Source: an uncultured Synechococcales cyanobacterium (GTDB taxonomy: Bacteria > Cyanobacteriota > Cyanobacteriia > Thermosynechococcales > Thermosynechococcaceae). Taken from it: DNA of 57,621 nucleotides. Of this stretch, positions 39,502-49,862 are shown piece by piece; the first letter of the stretch is position 1; each line of letters begins with the position of its first letter. The stretch is taken from contig CADCWO010000115.1 of assembly GCA_902806435.1 (NCBI GenBank), positions 1 through 57,621 on the forward strand, written 5' to 3'. Under the pieces are notes generated by a model, which saw only the letters and a program-made list of their open reading frames with translations, did not search any database and was not told the DNA's origin. Position numbers and translations under genes: made by a program.

Positions 39502-40356
39502 CTAATGACCTAACCAGCGACGCGTGCCAAAAGACTCGCAGGCAGCGGAGGCAACCTTTGCTGATTCCTGAAGGGCGATCGTAAATTCTGATTGCAAGAT
39601 GTGATGGCAGAAAGCACCATGAAATATATCTCCAGCCCCAACGGTATCGACAGGATTGATTTGAGGAACCGGCAGCTCATCGGTGTCCCCAGCACTGAAG
39701 TATTGAATCGGCTTATCCCCCTGCGTAATCGCCATATGGGAAACTCCGACGCTCGCTAAGTAGTTCAGAACTTGCTCGCCGTGGCATTCAGGTGGGCAAA
39801 AGTCGGCGGAACAGATGGCATAAGTAACAAAGGGTAATACCTTCTCAAGACCCGGTTTCCAGCTGCCACCATCTAGGACAACAGGAATATTACTGGCTTG
39901 GGCCAACTCAGCGATCGCTTGACCTACTTCGATCTGATGCCCATCTACCAGCACAATATCCACCCCCTGCAATACATTAGCTGGGATGGCATCGCGCTTT
40001 GCCTGAGACTTGCGAGCATTCAAGGAAATAATCGCCCGCTCTCCTGTCGCTTCCGTGACGATGATTGAGGAGACAGGAGGTGGCTCGGAGTAATCAGAAT
40101 CTAGATCACTGATTTCGACTGCATACTGAGCCAAATCTGCGTGGATCAAGTGTCCTACAGGATGGCTGCCGACTACACCGAGCAACCTTGAGTAACCGCC
40201 CAAATAGGCAAAGGTGACGGCTGCATTGGTAGCTGGCCCTCCTGCCGCTACACTATAGTCGGCAGCAACTATTTTCTGGTTGTTAGTAGGAGGGCCTGAT
40301 GTGAGATAAACCAGGTCTAAAGTTACCAAGCCAACAAACAGTCCCTGTCTAGCCAC
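39502..40356 (-). CDS. PfkB-family carbohydrate kinase
   Basis: A ribokinase-type kinase of 284 residues. The N-terminal GLVTLDLVYL strand and the AAGGPATNAAVTFAYLGG substrate/phosphate motif are present. The catalytic signature is PVDTVGAGDIFHGAF near the C-terminus, with the Asp base in DTVGAGD. The family includes fructokinase, ribokinase and nucleoside kinases; the substrate cannot be set from sequence. It lies just downstream of secA on the same strand, 54 bases away. Confidence 0.88.
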   Translation of the reverse strand: MARQGLFVGLVTLDLVYLTSGPPTNNQKIVAADYSVAAGGPATNAAVTFAYLGGYSRLLGVVGSHPVGHLIHADLAQYAVEISDLDSDYSEPPPVSSIIVTEATGERAIISLNARKSQAKRDAIPANVLQGVDIVLVDGHQIEVGQAIAELAQASNIPVVLDGGSWKPGLEKVLPFVTYAICSADFCPPECHGEQVLNYLASVGVSHMAITQGDKPIQYFSAGDTDELPVPQINPVDTVGAGDIFHGAFCHHILQSEFTIALQESAKVASAACESFGTRRWLGH

Positions 40357-40410
40357 TGCTAGCTACTCCTATTCAACGGCTAGATCCTAGTGCCAGGATA
40401 GTTGCAGAGC

Positions 40411-43215
40411 TTAAACCATCTCGGAGGAAGCTTCGACGGTCGGTTCAAACTGGGGTTCAAACTGGAACAGAGAATAAACTACATTCCGGCGAATCGCAAT
40501 CATCATATCTAGGAATAGCTCGTAACCCTCGCTCTTGTATTCAATCAAGGGATCTTTTTGGCCGTATCCCCTTAAGCCAACGGACTCGCGCAGAGCATCC
40601 ATTTGCTGGAGATGTTCACGCCACAGGGTGTCAATTTGCTGGAGGATAAAGAAGCGTTCGGCTTGGCGCATCAGGCCAGGCTGAATTTGGTCCACGTGGG
40701 CTTCTTTGGTGTCATAGGCAATCCGTATCTGCTCGTGCAAGAAGGTTTGCATTTCTGGCATCGAGAAATCTGCCAGATGTTCTGGCTCCAAATCTGACAG
40801 GCGGTTGACGAACTCCTTAATCTTCTCAACCATGCTGTTTAAGTCCCACTCCTCTGGTGGTAACTCTGGATTGACATAAGCCTGAACAATGTCATCCATC
40901 GTCTCCTCAGCGTAGCGGATCACCAATTCCTTCAAGTCTTGGCCTTCTAAAACCCGGCGACGCTCGGCATAAATTGCCCGCCGCTGGTTGTTCATCACCT
41001 CATCGTACTCAAAGACCTGTTTACGGATGTCGTAGTAGTAGGTTTCAACTTTTTTCTGGGCTCCTTCCAAGCTGCGCGTCAGAATGCCAGATTCGATTGG
41101 CATATCCTCTTCTACCCGGAAGGCGTTCATCAATCCGGCAACGCGATCGCCGCCAAAGATCCGTAGTAAGTTATCTTGCAAGCTTAAGAAAAAGCGAGTA
41201 GAACCAGGGTCTCCCTGACGTCCGGCCCGGCCTCGCAGCTGGTTGTCGATCCGCCGCGATTCGTGACGCTCGGTACCAATCACATGCAGCCCGCCCAAAG
41301 ACACAACTTCTTCGTGTTCGCGGGCCGTAAACACCTCGTACTCCCGCCAGATAGCATTGTAGGCATCCCGCAATTTTTGGATGGCTGGGTTGTCTGTCGG
41401 GGCTTTCTCAGAGGCGACTGCCACCAAATCCTCTGCTGCGAGTTCCGGCAGACTACGAGGGCCATGCTGTTTGACCGCAAATTCTACTGCTAACTTCAAC
41501 AGTTGCTCAGCTTCTGGTGAGAGCTCTGTCGGGAAAATCTTAGGCGACGCCTTCCAGGTTTTACGGGAGATTCCGGAGGGAGAAGGATTAACACCAAAAC
41601 CTTGACCGCCACCTCGCGACTCAGAGATAGCTGCATGAGCCATTGCCATCGGGTCATCGTCCTCCGGCCGCACCAACTGAGGCATGAAGTACTCACGTAC
41701 CTTCAACCGCGCCATATAATCGGCGTTACCGCCCAGGATAATGTCTGTCCCCCGGCCCGCCATGTTGGTGGCGATGGTCAGGGCTCCCTTGCGCCCAGCT
41801 TGGGCAACAATTTCTGACTCCCGCTCTACGTTCTCTGGTTTAGCATTCAGCAAGTTATGGGGAATGTTGCGCTCCAATAATAATTGGGAAAGCAGCTCCG
41901 ACTTTTCCACACTAGTTGTCCCTACTAGGACAGGCCGCCCTAGCTCGTGCATTTCGGCACACTCTTCTGCCACCGCTTTCCACTTTGCGTCTTCCGACTT
42001 GTAAACCACATCCGGGATGTTGGTACGACTGAGAGGACGGTTGGTTGGAACGAGCGTTACTTCCAGTTTGTAAATCTTCTCAAATTCGGCCTCCTCAGTT
42101 TTAGCTGTACCTGTCATCCCGGCCAGCTTAGGATACAACAAGAAGAGGTTTTGATAAGTAATGGTTGCTAAGGTTTGGGTTTCATTTTGAATTTCCACAT
42201 GCTCTTTTGCTTCAATCGCCTGATGTAACCCATCACTCCAGCGACGACCGGGCATCACCCGGCCTGTAAATTCATCCACAATCACAATTTCGTTGTGGCG
42301 AACGATGTAGTTCACATCCTTGATAAATAGCTCTTTAGCCTTAATGGCATTGAACATGTAGTGGGCCCAGGGGTCTTGCGGGTCAAACAGATCATCTACC
42401 CCCAGCATATTTTCTGCTGCAATAAATCCTTCATCACTGAGGATGACGTTTCTGGCCTTTTCATCTACCTCGTAATGCTCATCTGGCTTTAAGGCGACAG
42501 CAATTTCGGCAGCTTGCAGGTACTTTTCTGTCGGTCTCTCTACTTGTCCGGAGATGATTAGCGGTGTCCGCGCTTCATCAATCAGTACTGAGTCTACTTC
42601 GTCAATGATGCAGTAGTTGAATGGACGCTGTACCACATCGGCGATCGAAGTTGCCATGTTGTCGCGCAGGTAGTCAAACCCCAATTCACTGTTGGTGCCG
42701 TAGGTGATGTCACAAGCGTAGTTCGTTTGCCGCTCGCTTGGCCCCATGGTTTGCTGAATCAAGCCCACACTCAACCCTAAAAAGCGGTGGACTTGGCCCA
42801 TCCACTCCGCGTCACGCCGGGCTAGGTAATCGTTCACCGTCACGATATGGACGCCCTTGCCGGTGAGCGCATTCAAGTAGGCAGGTAACGTAGAGACTAG
42901 GGTTTTGCCTTCCCCCGTTTTCATCTCCGCAATTTGTCCATCGTGCAGGATCATGCCACCCAGGAGTTGCACATCGAAGTGGCGCATCCCTAGAACTCTA
43001 CTGGCTACTTCCCGCACAACCGCAAAAGCTTCTGGCAGTAGGGCGTCAAGTGACTCCCCTTTTTCCAGGCGCTGCTTAAACTCTGCCGTTTTAGCCTGTA
43101 ATTGCTGGTCGGAGAGAGTTTTAATCTCGGCTTCCAACAGGTTAATTTCGACGATATCAGGCTGGTACTTTTTCAGCTTGCGCTTATTCGGATCACCCAG
43201 CAGAGTTTTAAGCAT
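40411..43215 (-). CDS. secA: Preprotein translocase ATPase SecA
   Basis: The 934-residue motor drives proteins through SecYEG. Walker A is EMKTGEGKT and Walker [19 protein letters not shown]. The preprotein cross-linking domain, the second nucleotide-binding fold ([34 protein letters not shown]) and helical domains follow in order. The C-terminal zinc-binding cysteines of E. coli SecA are absent, as in other cyanobacteria. A cyanobacteria-type insertion of about 90 residues lies near [17 protein letters not shown]. Confidence 0.98.
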   Translation of the reverse strand: MLKTLLGDPNKRKLKKYQPDIVEINLLEAEIKTLSDQQLQAKTAEFKQRLEKGESLDALLPEAFAVVREVASRVLGMRHFDVQLLGGMILHDGQIAEMKTGEGKTLVSTLPAYLNALTGKGVHIVTVNDYLARRDAEWMGQVHRFLGLSVGLIQQTMGPSERQTNYACDITYGTNSELGFDYLRDNMATSIADVVQRPFNYCIIDEVDSVLIDEARTPLIISGQVERPTEKYLQAAEIAVALKPDEHYEVDEKARNVILSDEGFIAAENMLGVDDLFDPQDPWAHYMFNAIKAKELFIKDVNYIVRHNEIVIVDEFTGRVMPGRRWSDGLHQAIEAKEHVEIQNETQTLATITYQNLFLLYPKLAGMTGTAKTEEAEFEKIYKLEVTLVPTNRPLSRTNIPDVVYKSEDAKWKAVAEECAEMHELGRPVLVGTTSVEKSELLSQLLLERNIPHNLLNAKPENVERESEIVAQAGRKGALTIATNMAGRGTDIILGGNADYMARLKVREYFMPQLVRPEDDDPMAMAHAAISESRGGGQGFGVNPSPSGISRKTWKASPKIFPTELSPEAEQLLKLAVEFAVKQHGPRSLPELAAEDLVAVASEKAPTDNPAIQKLRDAYNAIWREYEVFTAREHEEVVSLGGLHVIGTERHESRRIDNQLRGRAGRQGDPGSTRFFLSLQDNLLRIFGGDRVAGLMNAFRVEEDMPIESGILTRSLEGAQKKVETYYYDIRKQVFEYDEVMNNQRRAIYAERRRVLEGQDLKELVIRYAEETMDDIVQAYVNPELPPEEWDLNSMVEKIKEFVNRLSDLEPEHLADFSMPEMQTFLHEQIRIAYDTKEAHVDQIQPGLMRQAERFFILQQIDTLWREHLQQMDALRESVGLRGYGQKDPLIEYKSEGYELFLDMMIAIRRNVVYSLFQFEPQFEPTVEASSEMV

Positions 43216-43463
43216 AGTTAAGTAAAGAAAGCAATTCGGTTGGTGAGGATAAAGTGTCGTCCAGCCAGAGCTTGAAACCTCAAGACAGGCAAACTAGGCC
43301 CAGACCTTGACAACGGACTCAATCTAATCTAATCCTATCATTCTGGGTTTATTCGATTGCGAAATAGTGGGGTGAGGTGCGATCTAAAACGCCCAACGGA
43401 GGAATGGCTGCCTGCCTCAAGCCCCTGTCCACATGGACGCTGATTACTAGTCGATCGTTAAAG

Positions 43464-44264
43464 CTACTCCATTACCAAAGAGGCCTTCAGAGTACGACAG
43501 AACTCGGCGATCGCGCTCAATCCCTGAGCGGGTGTTCCCTCCGCCAAGCGTTTAACAAACGCACTACCAACAATCACGGCGTCTGCTCCCCAATTCATGA
43601 CTTGCCGCGCCTGCTGTGGTTGGGAGATGCCAAAACCAACCCCAATCGGTTTATCGGTTGTCTGCCGCAACGCTGATAGCAAGTATTGCACCCGGTCTTC
43701 CACCTGCGATCGCATCCCGGTCACGCCTGTGGTACTCACCAGGTAAATGAAGCCTTGAGACTGCTGAGCGATCGCCTTAATTCTCTCCTCCGAACTGGTT
43801 GGCGCCACGAGCAAGGTAACCTCAATCCCCACTTCTGATGCCAGTTGCAGTAAGTTCGATGCCTCCTCTAAGGGCAGATCAGGAACGACCAAACCCTGAA
43901 TGCCCACCTGGGAAATTTGTTGTAGGAAAGGTTTGATCCCCCGGTTGAGAATCGGGTTGTAGTAGGTAAATAAAATTAGGGGGGAATGGAGTTGTGGCCT
44001 GACGGCCTCCACCATTTCTAGAACCTGATCTAGACGTGTCCCTTGCTGGAGGGCTCGCGTCGCTGCCGCTTGAATTACCGGGCCATCTGCTAATGGGTCA
44101 GAGTAAGGCACACCGAGTTCAATGAAATCAGCCCCACTGCGATCGAGGACTTTTAGCGCTTCAGCAGTTGTATCTAAATCTGGATCTCCGGCCGTGATGA
44201 AGGGAATCAGAGCGCATTTGCCCCGGCTGCGTAAGGATTCAAAGCGTTGCGAAACAAAAGTCAT
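43464..44264 (-). CDS. trpA: Tryptophan synthase alpha chain
   Basis: TrpA cleaves indole-3-glycerol phosphate and passes indole to TrpB. The TIM barrel has [16 protein letters not shown], the catalytic Glu in [19 protein letters not shown], the Asp in VPDLPLEEA, and phosphate-binding [10 protein letters not shown] and [11 protein letters not shown]. It is not next to trpB. It lies with DUF3007 and ndhL on the same strand, a grouping seen in cyanobacteria. Confidence 0.97.
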   Translation of the reverse strand: MTFVSQRFESLRSRGKCALIPFITAGDPDLDTTAEALKVLDRSGADFIELGVPYSDPLADGPVIQAAATRALQQGTRLDQVLEMVEAVRPQLHSPLILFTYYNPILNRGIKPFLQQISQVGIQGLVVPDLPLEEASNLLQLASEVGIEVTLLVAPTSSEERIKAIAQQSQGFIYLVSTTGVTGMRSQVEDRVQYLLSALRQTTDKPIGVGFGISQPQQARQVMNWGADAVIVGSAFVKRLAEGTPAQGLSAIAEFCRTLKASLVME

Positions 44265-44305
44265 ACCAAACCAAAAGTGATTGAGGCCAGCAGTTGCATT
44301 TCTGT

Positions 44306-44626
44306 TTAAGGTTTATCCAGTACCTTTGTTCGCTCCTGCTCAAGGTCTGCCTGGAGTTTAGCCAGCTCTTCTGGACTTAGAGCTTCCAGGCGTTTCTGCA
44401 ATACTGCTTGAGCATAATCTTTAAGTTGTTGGTTATAGGTCATCTGCTGAGTCACAGCCCGAAAAGCATAGCTCAGCAACCAACCGATCAAGATGACCAT
44501 GAAAGCAACTTGACTCCAGATGCCCGCAGCTTGACTGTCTAACCCTGCACCTCGCAAAACCAGGTAGACAAGGCCGCCAGCCAGGAAAAATCCTAGGCCA
44601 ATCCCTAAAATATCAATGCGTCGCAT
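44306..44626 (-). CDS. DUF3007 membrane protein
   Basis: A 106-residue protein with two N-terminal membrane segments ([19 protein letters not shown] and [16 protein letters not shown]) and a charged C-terminal helix ([20 protein letters not shown]). It matches the cyanobacteria/chloroplast DUF3007 family. It lies between ndhL (19 bases upstream) and trpA, which hints at a thylakoid role; no function is assigned. Confidence 0.8.
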   Translation of the reverse strand: MRRIDILGIGLGFFLAGGLVYLVLRGAGLDSQAAGIWSQVAFMVILIGWLLSYAFRAVTQQMTYNQQLKDYAQAVLQKRLEALSPEELAKLQADLEQERTKVLDKP

Positions 44627-44644
44627 CTCGTACTATCAACCTAA

Positions 44645-44875
44645 CTAGGTTTCCAATTGACGCCGCTTAGGACGAAAATTGAGGAAAGGACTCAAGAGCA
44701 GCAGACCGGGAAAGAAGAAGAAAACAAAAAAGTACAGGAAAAGCCGTTCTATGGAACCAGCAATATACCAGCGGTTTTGGAGATAGAAGTATAAGGCAAG
44801 CGGAACCACAACCAGGTAGGTTCCACCCAAAACTAGATACAGTAGCGCAATAACCATAAAGGAGCTATCCAGCAT
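44645..44875 (-). CDS. ndhL: NAD(P)H-quinone oxidoreductase subunit L
   Basis: The 76-residue protein has two to three membrane segments ([39 protein letters not shown]) and the tail [11 protein letters not shown], matching NdhL of the photosynthetic NDH-1 complex. It supports cyclic electron flow and respiration in the thylakoid. It is first in the ndhL-DUF3007-trpA group. Confidence 0.92.
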   Translation of the reverse strand: MLDSSFMVIALLYLVLGGTYLVVVPLALYFYLQNRWYIAGSIERLFLYFFVFFFFPGLLLLSPFLNFRPKRRQLET

Positions 44876-45052
44876 TTAGCCTTACCATCTTAACTGTTTG
44901 TTGCACTCTGTCGGGCTTCTAGTACGTGCAACAGCAGAGTACCAGTTCAGAAAACTTACAGGCCAATGAAGTATTAATCACAAATTTCGATAAACAAGCT
45001 ATTGGCACGTTGCGTTAAACCCCCAGTTAATGGTGCAATAGTAAGAACACAT

Positions 45053-45439
45053 GGGGACGTGGCGGAATGGTAGACGCTGCGGACTTAGACAACTGAGCCT
45101 TGACAAGAGGAATCTGTCAAGTGACCGCTCTCAAACTCAGGGAAACCTAAATCTGATCTCAGACAAGGCAATCCTGAGCCAAGCCGGGCAAAAAGTTAAG
45201 AGTTCTGAGTGTTGGATGTTGAGTTGAGACCATAACTCATCATTTAAAACTCAATCCTCAAAACTACTCGGAAGGTGCAGAGACTCGACGGGAGCTACCC
45301 TAACGTCAAAACGTGGGTAAAGGGAGAGTCCAATTCTCAAAACTTCTAAGTCAGAGTTTAGAGGTAGTTACGAAAGTAGCAGGAGAATGAAAATCCGTTG
45401 ACTGATGAAGTCGTGAGGGTTCAAGTCCCTCCGTCCCCA
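45053..45439 (+). tRNA. tRNA-Leu(UAA) interrupted by a group I intron
   Basis: Acceptor GGGGACG (from 45053) pairs with CGTCCCC (45432-45438), with discriminator A at 45439. The 5' exon ends GCGGACTT at 45086. The 3' exon resumes AAAATCCGT at 45390, so splicing gives loop CTTAAAA with anticodon TAA. The exons total 84 bases, a normal class II tRNA with T-arm GGGTTCAAGTCCC. Its last 19 bases overlap the antisense 3' end of the membrane protein gene at 45421. Confidence 0.97.
45087..45389 (+). ncRNA. Self-splicing group I intron in tRNA-Leu(UAA)
   Basis: The 303-base intron follows U34 of the tRNA and ends in G. Core pieces are seen: ACTCAGGGAAACCTAAAT near 45135, AATCCTGAGCCAAGC near 45171, and GACGGGAGCTACCC near 45288. 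A peripheral helix around 45195-45265 (GTTGAGTTGAGACC with AACTCATC and AACTCAATCC) is the variable part. It has no ORF. The intron at this position is ancient and shared with chloroplasts. Confidence 0.93.
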
Positions 45440-46374
45440 CTTCTGCCTGTTCTGCGTTCATAAAGCCAAGCTAGGCCAGCGCCTAGGGCCTCGGCTAAAG
45501 TATTAACTAGCCGATAGAGAGCTACAGCGCTCAAGATTAGTCCTGGAGAAAGCGTCCTGCCAGTTTCTGAGTCACTGATTTGTTCTAAGAGTGTGATCAC
45601 AGTCACTTCAAAAATGCCTACTCCCCCTGGAATGCCAGGCGTAATAAAGCCGAGCAACCAGCCTAAGCTAAAGGCTCCAATGAGCGGTGGTATCATTCCA
45701 AACGCCGTAGGAGTCAAGGTGGCCACAGTCAGGACAAAACCAGCCCCACGGAGGGCTAAAAATCCCAATTCCCCAAACAAAGGCCAGATCGGATAGCGTT
45801 TGATCTTAAAAGTTGTTGCCTTGGCAGTGGTTGGATTACGCTTCAAACGGCGCAAAGACTGAACTACCCAATTTAAAACCTGGGGATGCACGGCAATGAG
45901 CACTGCAGCCAGACATAGAAGCTGCACGGTCCATCCTTTCCAAACACTAGTCAATAAAGCCGTAGTCAACCCTGCTGCTGCGAGGAGTAGCGATTCTAGA
46001 AGTAGACTTACGGTTGCAGCAGCCAGCGTTACGCCTGTAGCTGTAGCAGCCAGAACCCGCCCGTAAAAATGCAACAGGTTACTGGGAAGATATTTGGCAA
46101 TGTTTGTTTTTAAGTAAACTTGTATAGCCCAGATGCTACTGACCGGTTGTTCTAACTCCCGCAGAATCAAGCCCCAAACCCAGCCAATCCAAATGTGGGC
46201 CAGTAAGGTGATGCCAAAAGCGATCGCTAGGTAAGCCCAACCCTGCCCCCTAATCCGAATCGCCACCACTTCTTGGGCGTGTTCCTGAAGTGTCTTCCCC
46301 AAAAATACGAGGATTGCCACCAGGATGACGATCCGAAGATAGGGTTTCCAACGAGACAGGTGCTGCATCAGCAA
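45421..46374 (-). CDS. UPF0104 / lysylphosphatidylglycerol synthase TM-domain membrane protein
   Basis: The 317-residue protein has about seven to eight membrane segments (IVILVAILVFLGKTL, WAYLAIAFGITLLAHIWIGW, LLLAAAGLTTALL). Family motifs are VYLKTNIAKYLPSNLLHFYGRV and FITPGIPGGVGIFEVTVI. Members include flippase-like and glycolipid-related proteins; the function here is unknown. The last codons (RSGDGGT and stop) are read from the complement of the tRNA-Leu 3' end. ATG 46374 or ATG 46368 could start it. Confidence 0.8.
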   Translation of the reverse strand: MLMQHLSRWKPYLRIVILVAILVFLGKTLQEHAQEVVAIRIRGQGWAYLAIAFGITLLAHIWIGWVWGLILRELEQPVSSIWAIQVYLKTNIAKYLPSNLLHFYGRVLAATATGVTLAAATVSLLLESLLLAAAGLTTALLTSVWKGWTVQLLCLAAVLIAVHPQVLNWVVQSLRRLKRNPTTAKATTFKIKRYPIWPLFGELGFLALRGAGFVLTVATLTPTAFGMIPPLIGAFSLGWLLGFITPGIPGGVGIFEVTVITLLEQISDSETGRTLSPGLILSAVALYRLVNTLAEALGAGLAWLYERRTGRSGDGGT

Positions 46375-46478
46375 AATCCTGAACTTAGCATGGAATTTAA
46401 GTTAAATTGGCAGAATAGGATGAGTAGTACTCAACTCATTCTGAACACTTTGCAGCTTCCCCTTGAGGATCAGCGCCA

Positions 46479-46727
46479 ATGTGCATTTGTGTTAACTGCC
46501 ATTACGTCGACCGTTGCACGACCTACCACGCCGTTGAAGCCCAACACCAACAGCCTCACTTAACTGAAACACCTGAATTTGAAGCAACAGAGCCAGCCAT
46601 TAATGTCAATATTCGTTCTACCCAGGATGAAATTCAGATGGAGTGGGATGTTGTCGGCTGTCAGAGCTTCAGGCAAGAAGTAGGTAAGTGGGCAAGGTTA
46701 CGGCCTGGAGAACTTGTTCCTACTTAA
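46479..46727 (+). CDS. ycf34: Ycf34 protein
   Basis: The 82-residue protein begins MCICVNCHYVDRCTTYHAVE, the conserved four-Cys N-terminus of Ycf34, an iron-sulfur protein of cyanobacteria and red-lineage plastids implicated in photosynthetic electron transport. The C-terminal EWDVVGCQSF, then WARLRPGELVP, also fits. It is divergent from the UPF0104 gene. Confidence 0.9.
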   Translation: MCICVNCHYVDRCTTYHAVEAQHQQPHLTETPEFEATEPAINVNIRSTQDEIQMEWDVVGCQSFRQEVGKWARLRPGELVPT

Positions 46728-46764
46728 GCTAATTACTCTTAACAACGTTGGAGGTTACTGAAGC

Positions 46765-47385
46765 ATCGGGAATCCATCATTTGCTCTAGGCCTGCACACT
46801 GTGAGCCCGCAGCTTGGCTTGGGCCTTACTAATTTTGCAGATGTATCCCGTTATCAAGCCTGGGAATTAGGCCGGGATCTAGCAACTCACTTGCACTGCC
46901 ACCTTGCTAAATTTCTACTGCCGCAAACTTGGGCTGATCTTTCTTTTATTGCGGTTGCCAAAGGACCAGGGAGTTTTACCGGTACCCGAATCGGGGTTGT
47001 TACGGCCCGGACACTTGCCCAGCAATTTGAACTACCCCTTTTTGCCATCTCTACTTTGGCGATCTTGGCTTGGTCTCAGGTGCTAGCGGGAGTAACCAGG
47101 GAAACCGTTATTGCTGTGGAAATACCCGGACGCTCAGGTGAGGTCTTTGCTGGAATTTACCAAGCTTCCCAGACAGGGTTAGTTGCGCTTTTTCCAGATA
47201 CTGTTTTATCTGTTCAGGAATGGCAACAAGTCCTCAAAGGTTGGTCAATGGACTATCACCGGGTGCAGGATAGTAATAGCTTCAGTGCTGACGCTGCCTG
47301 TCGGGCACTATTAGATTTAGCCTATCAGAGCTGGCTGCAGGGCAATCGCCCTGATTGGTCCGACGCCTTACCGTTCTACAATTAA
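46765..47385 (+). CDS. tsaB: tRNA threonylcarbamoyladenosine synthesis protein TsaB
   Basis: TsaB partners TsaD in making the t6A37 modification. PQLGLGLTNFADVSRYQAWELG, FIAVAKGPGSFTGTRIGVVTARTLA and the AISTLAILAW segment are typical. The first canonical start in frame is GTG 46801. That start would remove the first beta-strand, which is encoded just upstream (FALGLHT) in a frame open back to TGA 46759. ATC 46765 has GGAGG (46750-46754) 10 bases before it, so a non-canonical start is proposed. tsaD lies 1.2 kb downstream on the other strand. Confidence 0.82.
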   Translation: MGNPSFALGLHTVSPQLGLGLTNFADVSRYQAWELGRDLATHLHCHLAKFLLPQTWADLSFIAVAKGPGSFTGTRIGVVTARTLAQQFELPLFAISTLAILAWSQVLAGVTRETVIAVEIPGRSGEVFAGIYQASQTGLVALFPDTVLSVQEWQQVLKGWSMDYHRVQDSNSFSADAACRALLDLAYQSWLQGNRPDWSDALPFYN

Positions 47386-47410
47386 TCTGACAAAGATCTG
47401 GAAGATTCAC

Positions 47411-48490
47411 TTACGCAATAGCGTCAGCTTGGGGGCGAGCAAAGATCATTCGGCCAGCGGAGGTTTGCAGTGCACTGGTGACAACCACAGAAAGTTCATC
47501 CCCGATACTGTCACGAGCTTCTTCGACCACTACCATCGTGCCATCTTCCAAGTAGCCCACCCCTTGAGTTGGTTCTTTACCTTCCCGCAAGATTTTTAAC
47601 TCCATACTGTCACCCGGCAGGTAGACCGGACGCAGTGCCTGGGCCAAGCTATTTACGTTCAAAACTTCTACATCTTGCAAGCTGGCAACTTTATTTAAGT
47701 TGTAGTCTGTTGTCATCAAGGTGCCATTAATCTCTTGCGCTAGACGCACTAACTTGGCATCAACTGTTGAGATATCTTCATAGTCGCCTGGGCAAATTAC
47801 AACCCGATCAGCGTAAGTTTCTTTGAGGCGATTTAAGATATCTAGCCCCCGCCGTCCCCGCATCCGCTTTTGATCTTTGGCAGCGTCGGCAATCGTCTGC
47901 AACTCTTGCAACACAAATTGAGGTACTAAAATTTGACCTTCAATAAACCCAGTTCTTAAGAGGGCTTCTATCCGACCATCAATAATGCAACTTGTATCTA
48001 GAACTTTTCCAGAGGCAGGCTTTAATGTCCCTTCTGCGACCAACATCGTTTCGATACTGTGGGGATTGATCAACCGTAGCAAGGCCCGTCCATGGGTGTC
48101 AGCCAAGTTAACGCCAGAATAGGCGAATATGATACTGCCCAGAATCGCAGTTAAAGGTTTGATAAAACCTAATTCACGCGGAATTGGAAGTAGAAAGATA
48201 GGTGCTAGGAGCAAATTAGCGACAAGTAAGCCTAAGACCAATCCAATAGAGCGACTGAGAACTAAGTCGGCCGGCATTTTGCGAATCCGTAACTCTAACC
48301 GACGATAAGCAGTCTGAGCCGCTACACCAATCGGGATAGCAACCAAACCGCCAAAGCAAGTTGTTACCCATCGCAACCCATCAATGTTATCAACACTATT
48401 GAGGGCACTAGCAGGCAGTAACTCCACACCGTGAAAGCCTATGCTTGCACCCGCAATCATAAATAAGCAAACTATAATGGCATCAAGCAT
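47411..48490 (-). CDS. PIN-TRAM domain membrane protein (YacL-like)
   Basis: N-terminal membrane segments (AIIVCLFMIAGASIGF, LVLGLLVANLLLAPIFL, plus two more) are followed by a PIN nuclease domain starting KVLDTSCIIDGRIEAL. Acidic residues in DTS, DGR, DAKLVRLA and TTDYNLNKVA form the expected metal site. A C-terminal TRAM domain (KEPTQGVGYLEDGTMVVVEE) likely binds RNA. The 359-residue architecture matches YacL-type proteins, putative membrane-bound ribonucleases of unknown target. Confidence 0.87.
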   Translation of the reverse strand: MLDAIIVCLFMIAGASIGFHGVELLPASALNSVDNIDGLRWVTTCFGGLVAIPIGVAAQTAYRRLELRIRKMPADLVLSRSIGLVLGLLVANLLLAPIFLLPIPRELGFIKPLTAILGSIIFAYSGVNLADTHGRALLRLINPHSIETMLVAEGTLKPASGKVLDTSCIIDGRIEALLRTGFIEGQILVPQFVLQELQTIADAAKDQKRMRGRRGLDILNRLKETYADRVVICPGDYEDISTVDAKLVRLAQEINGTLMTTDYNLNKVASLQDVEVLNVNSLAQALRPVYLPGDSMELKILREGKEPTQGVGYLEDGTMVVVEEARDSIGDELSVVVTSALQTSAGRMIFARPQADAIA

Positions 48491-48628
48491 AATTCCAGCC
48501 TGCTACGGTAGTCCTGTTCCTTTCAGATATAAAGCCGTTAAAGCTAGTCTAGGCATCTGAACAGAATTCTTCATTTATTTTAGACCGCTCACACTTCTTA
48601 ATAGTTTAGGATCGCATCACTATTAAGC

Positions 48629-49702
48629 TTAGAGTTGTTTGAGCTTATCGCTCTCTTTTGGGGTGGTATAGAGTTGCATCACATCTTCAATTCCTAGCCG
48701 CGATCGCGCCCCCAACGTCAGGGCTGAAGTATGTCCTCGACTTAAATGTTCAGCAGCAGCACAGCCAATCATGGCTGCATTATCTGTGCATAGGGCTAGG
48801 GGGGGAAATAGGACTTGGATATTCTGCTTGGCAGCCGCTAGTTTCAACTGATCCCGTAGAGCTCGATTAGCAGCTACGCCACCCCCAACCACAATTGTGC
48901 TGAATCCATAATCTAAGGCACAGGCAATCGTGCGCCGAGTCAGGGAACGGGCCACAGTCCCCTGAAAACTCGCTGCTAGATCTGCTACCGGAAGCACAGA
49001 AGAATCTTGCTGCAGCTTTTGCACCAGTCGCAGCATTGCTGTCTTCAACCCACTGAAACTTGAGTCATAAGGATGACTACCACCACCCGGAAGCGAGATA
49101 TTACCCTCAGGGAGGCTGAATGCCTGGGCATTACCTTGAGCTGCTAGACGATCAATTGCTGGGCCGCCTGGGTAACTAAGGTTCAACAGTCGGGCAACTT
49201 TATCAAACGCTTCCCCAGCTGCATCATCCCGTGTTTGCCCTAGGATTTCGTAGTTTCCACAATCTCTGACGGCAATTAAACTCGTATGCCCACCAGAAAC
49301 CAGTAAGCACAAAAAGGGTGGCTCCAAATTTGGCTCAGCTAGATAACTGGCATAAATATGGCCCTCCAGGTGATGAACCCCAACCAGAGGTTTTTGGTGT
49401 GCTAATGCCAGAGTTTTAGCAGCAGTTAAGCCAACCAGAAGCGCTCCGATTAGCCCAGGTGCACAGGTTGTGGCAATGCCATCTATGGCAGACCAATCTA
49501 GACCTGATACTTCTAAAGCCTGTGCGATCGCCTGATTGATCGTTGCAACATGCTGGCGCGAAGCAACTTCCGGCACAACACCACCATATTCCTGATGGAC
49601 ATCAACCTGAGAGGCAACGATACTACTACAAACTTGACGATCTTGCACAACTGCAACCGCCGTTTCATCACAACTCGTTTCAATTGCTAAAACAGTTACC
49701 AT
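48629..49702 (-). CDS. tsaD: tRNA N6-adenosine threonylcarbamoyltransferase TsaD
   Basis: The catalytic subunit of t6A synthesis, 357 residues. It has [16 protein letters not shown], the metal-binding [22 protein letters not shown], and the nucleotide loop [12 protein letters not shown] plus [10 protein letters not shown]. It is near tsaB, its functional partner, although the two are not in one operon. Confidence 0.96.
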   Translation of the reverse strand: MVTVLAIETSCDETAVAVVQDRQVCSSIVASQVDVHQEYGGVVPEVASRQHVATINQAIAQALEVSGLDWSAIDGIATTCAPGLIGALLVGLTAAKTLALAHQKPLVGVHHLEGHIYASYLAEPNLEPPFLCLLVSGGHTSLIAVRDCGNYEILGQTRDDAAGEAFDKVARLLNLSYPGGPAIDRLAAQGNAQAFSLPEGNISLPGGGSHPYDSSFSGLKTAMLRLVQKLQQDSSVLPVADLAASFQGTVARSLTRRTIACALDYGFSTIVVGGGVAANRALRDQLKLAAAKQNIQVLFPPLALCTDNAAMIGCAAAEHLSRGHTSALTLGARSRLGIEDVMQLYTTPKESDKLKQL

Positions 49703-49862
49703 TACCTGATACTTTTGTTTTAAGGGTTGTACTAAGAAGCTTTTATTTTGCCAGGATTACGAGATATGATGGCTTCCAAGTTTAACTCGTTAGTTTGTTC
49801 AAAAAGTTTAAATCTTTTTGTAAACAAATGCTTTACATTTCGCAACAAAGGGAAACGACTAT

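Noticed and set aside
40411-40470. Possible truncation of SecA because the C-terminal zinc-binding Cys motif is missing
   Set aside because: Cyanobacterial SecA proteins normally lack it; the length is normal.
46801-46803. GTG 46801 as a simple, sufficient tsaB start
   Set aside because: It would remove the first conserved beta-strand; an upstream non-canonical start explains the homology better, though it is unproven.
49800-49862. Possible RpaB (HLR1) site before psaF
   Set aside because: TGTAAA and TTTACA are present but inverted, not the direct repeats that define HLR1.
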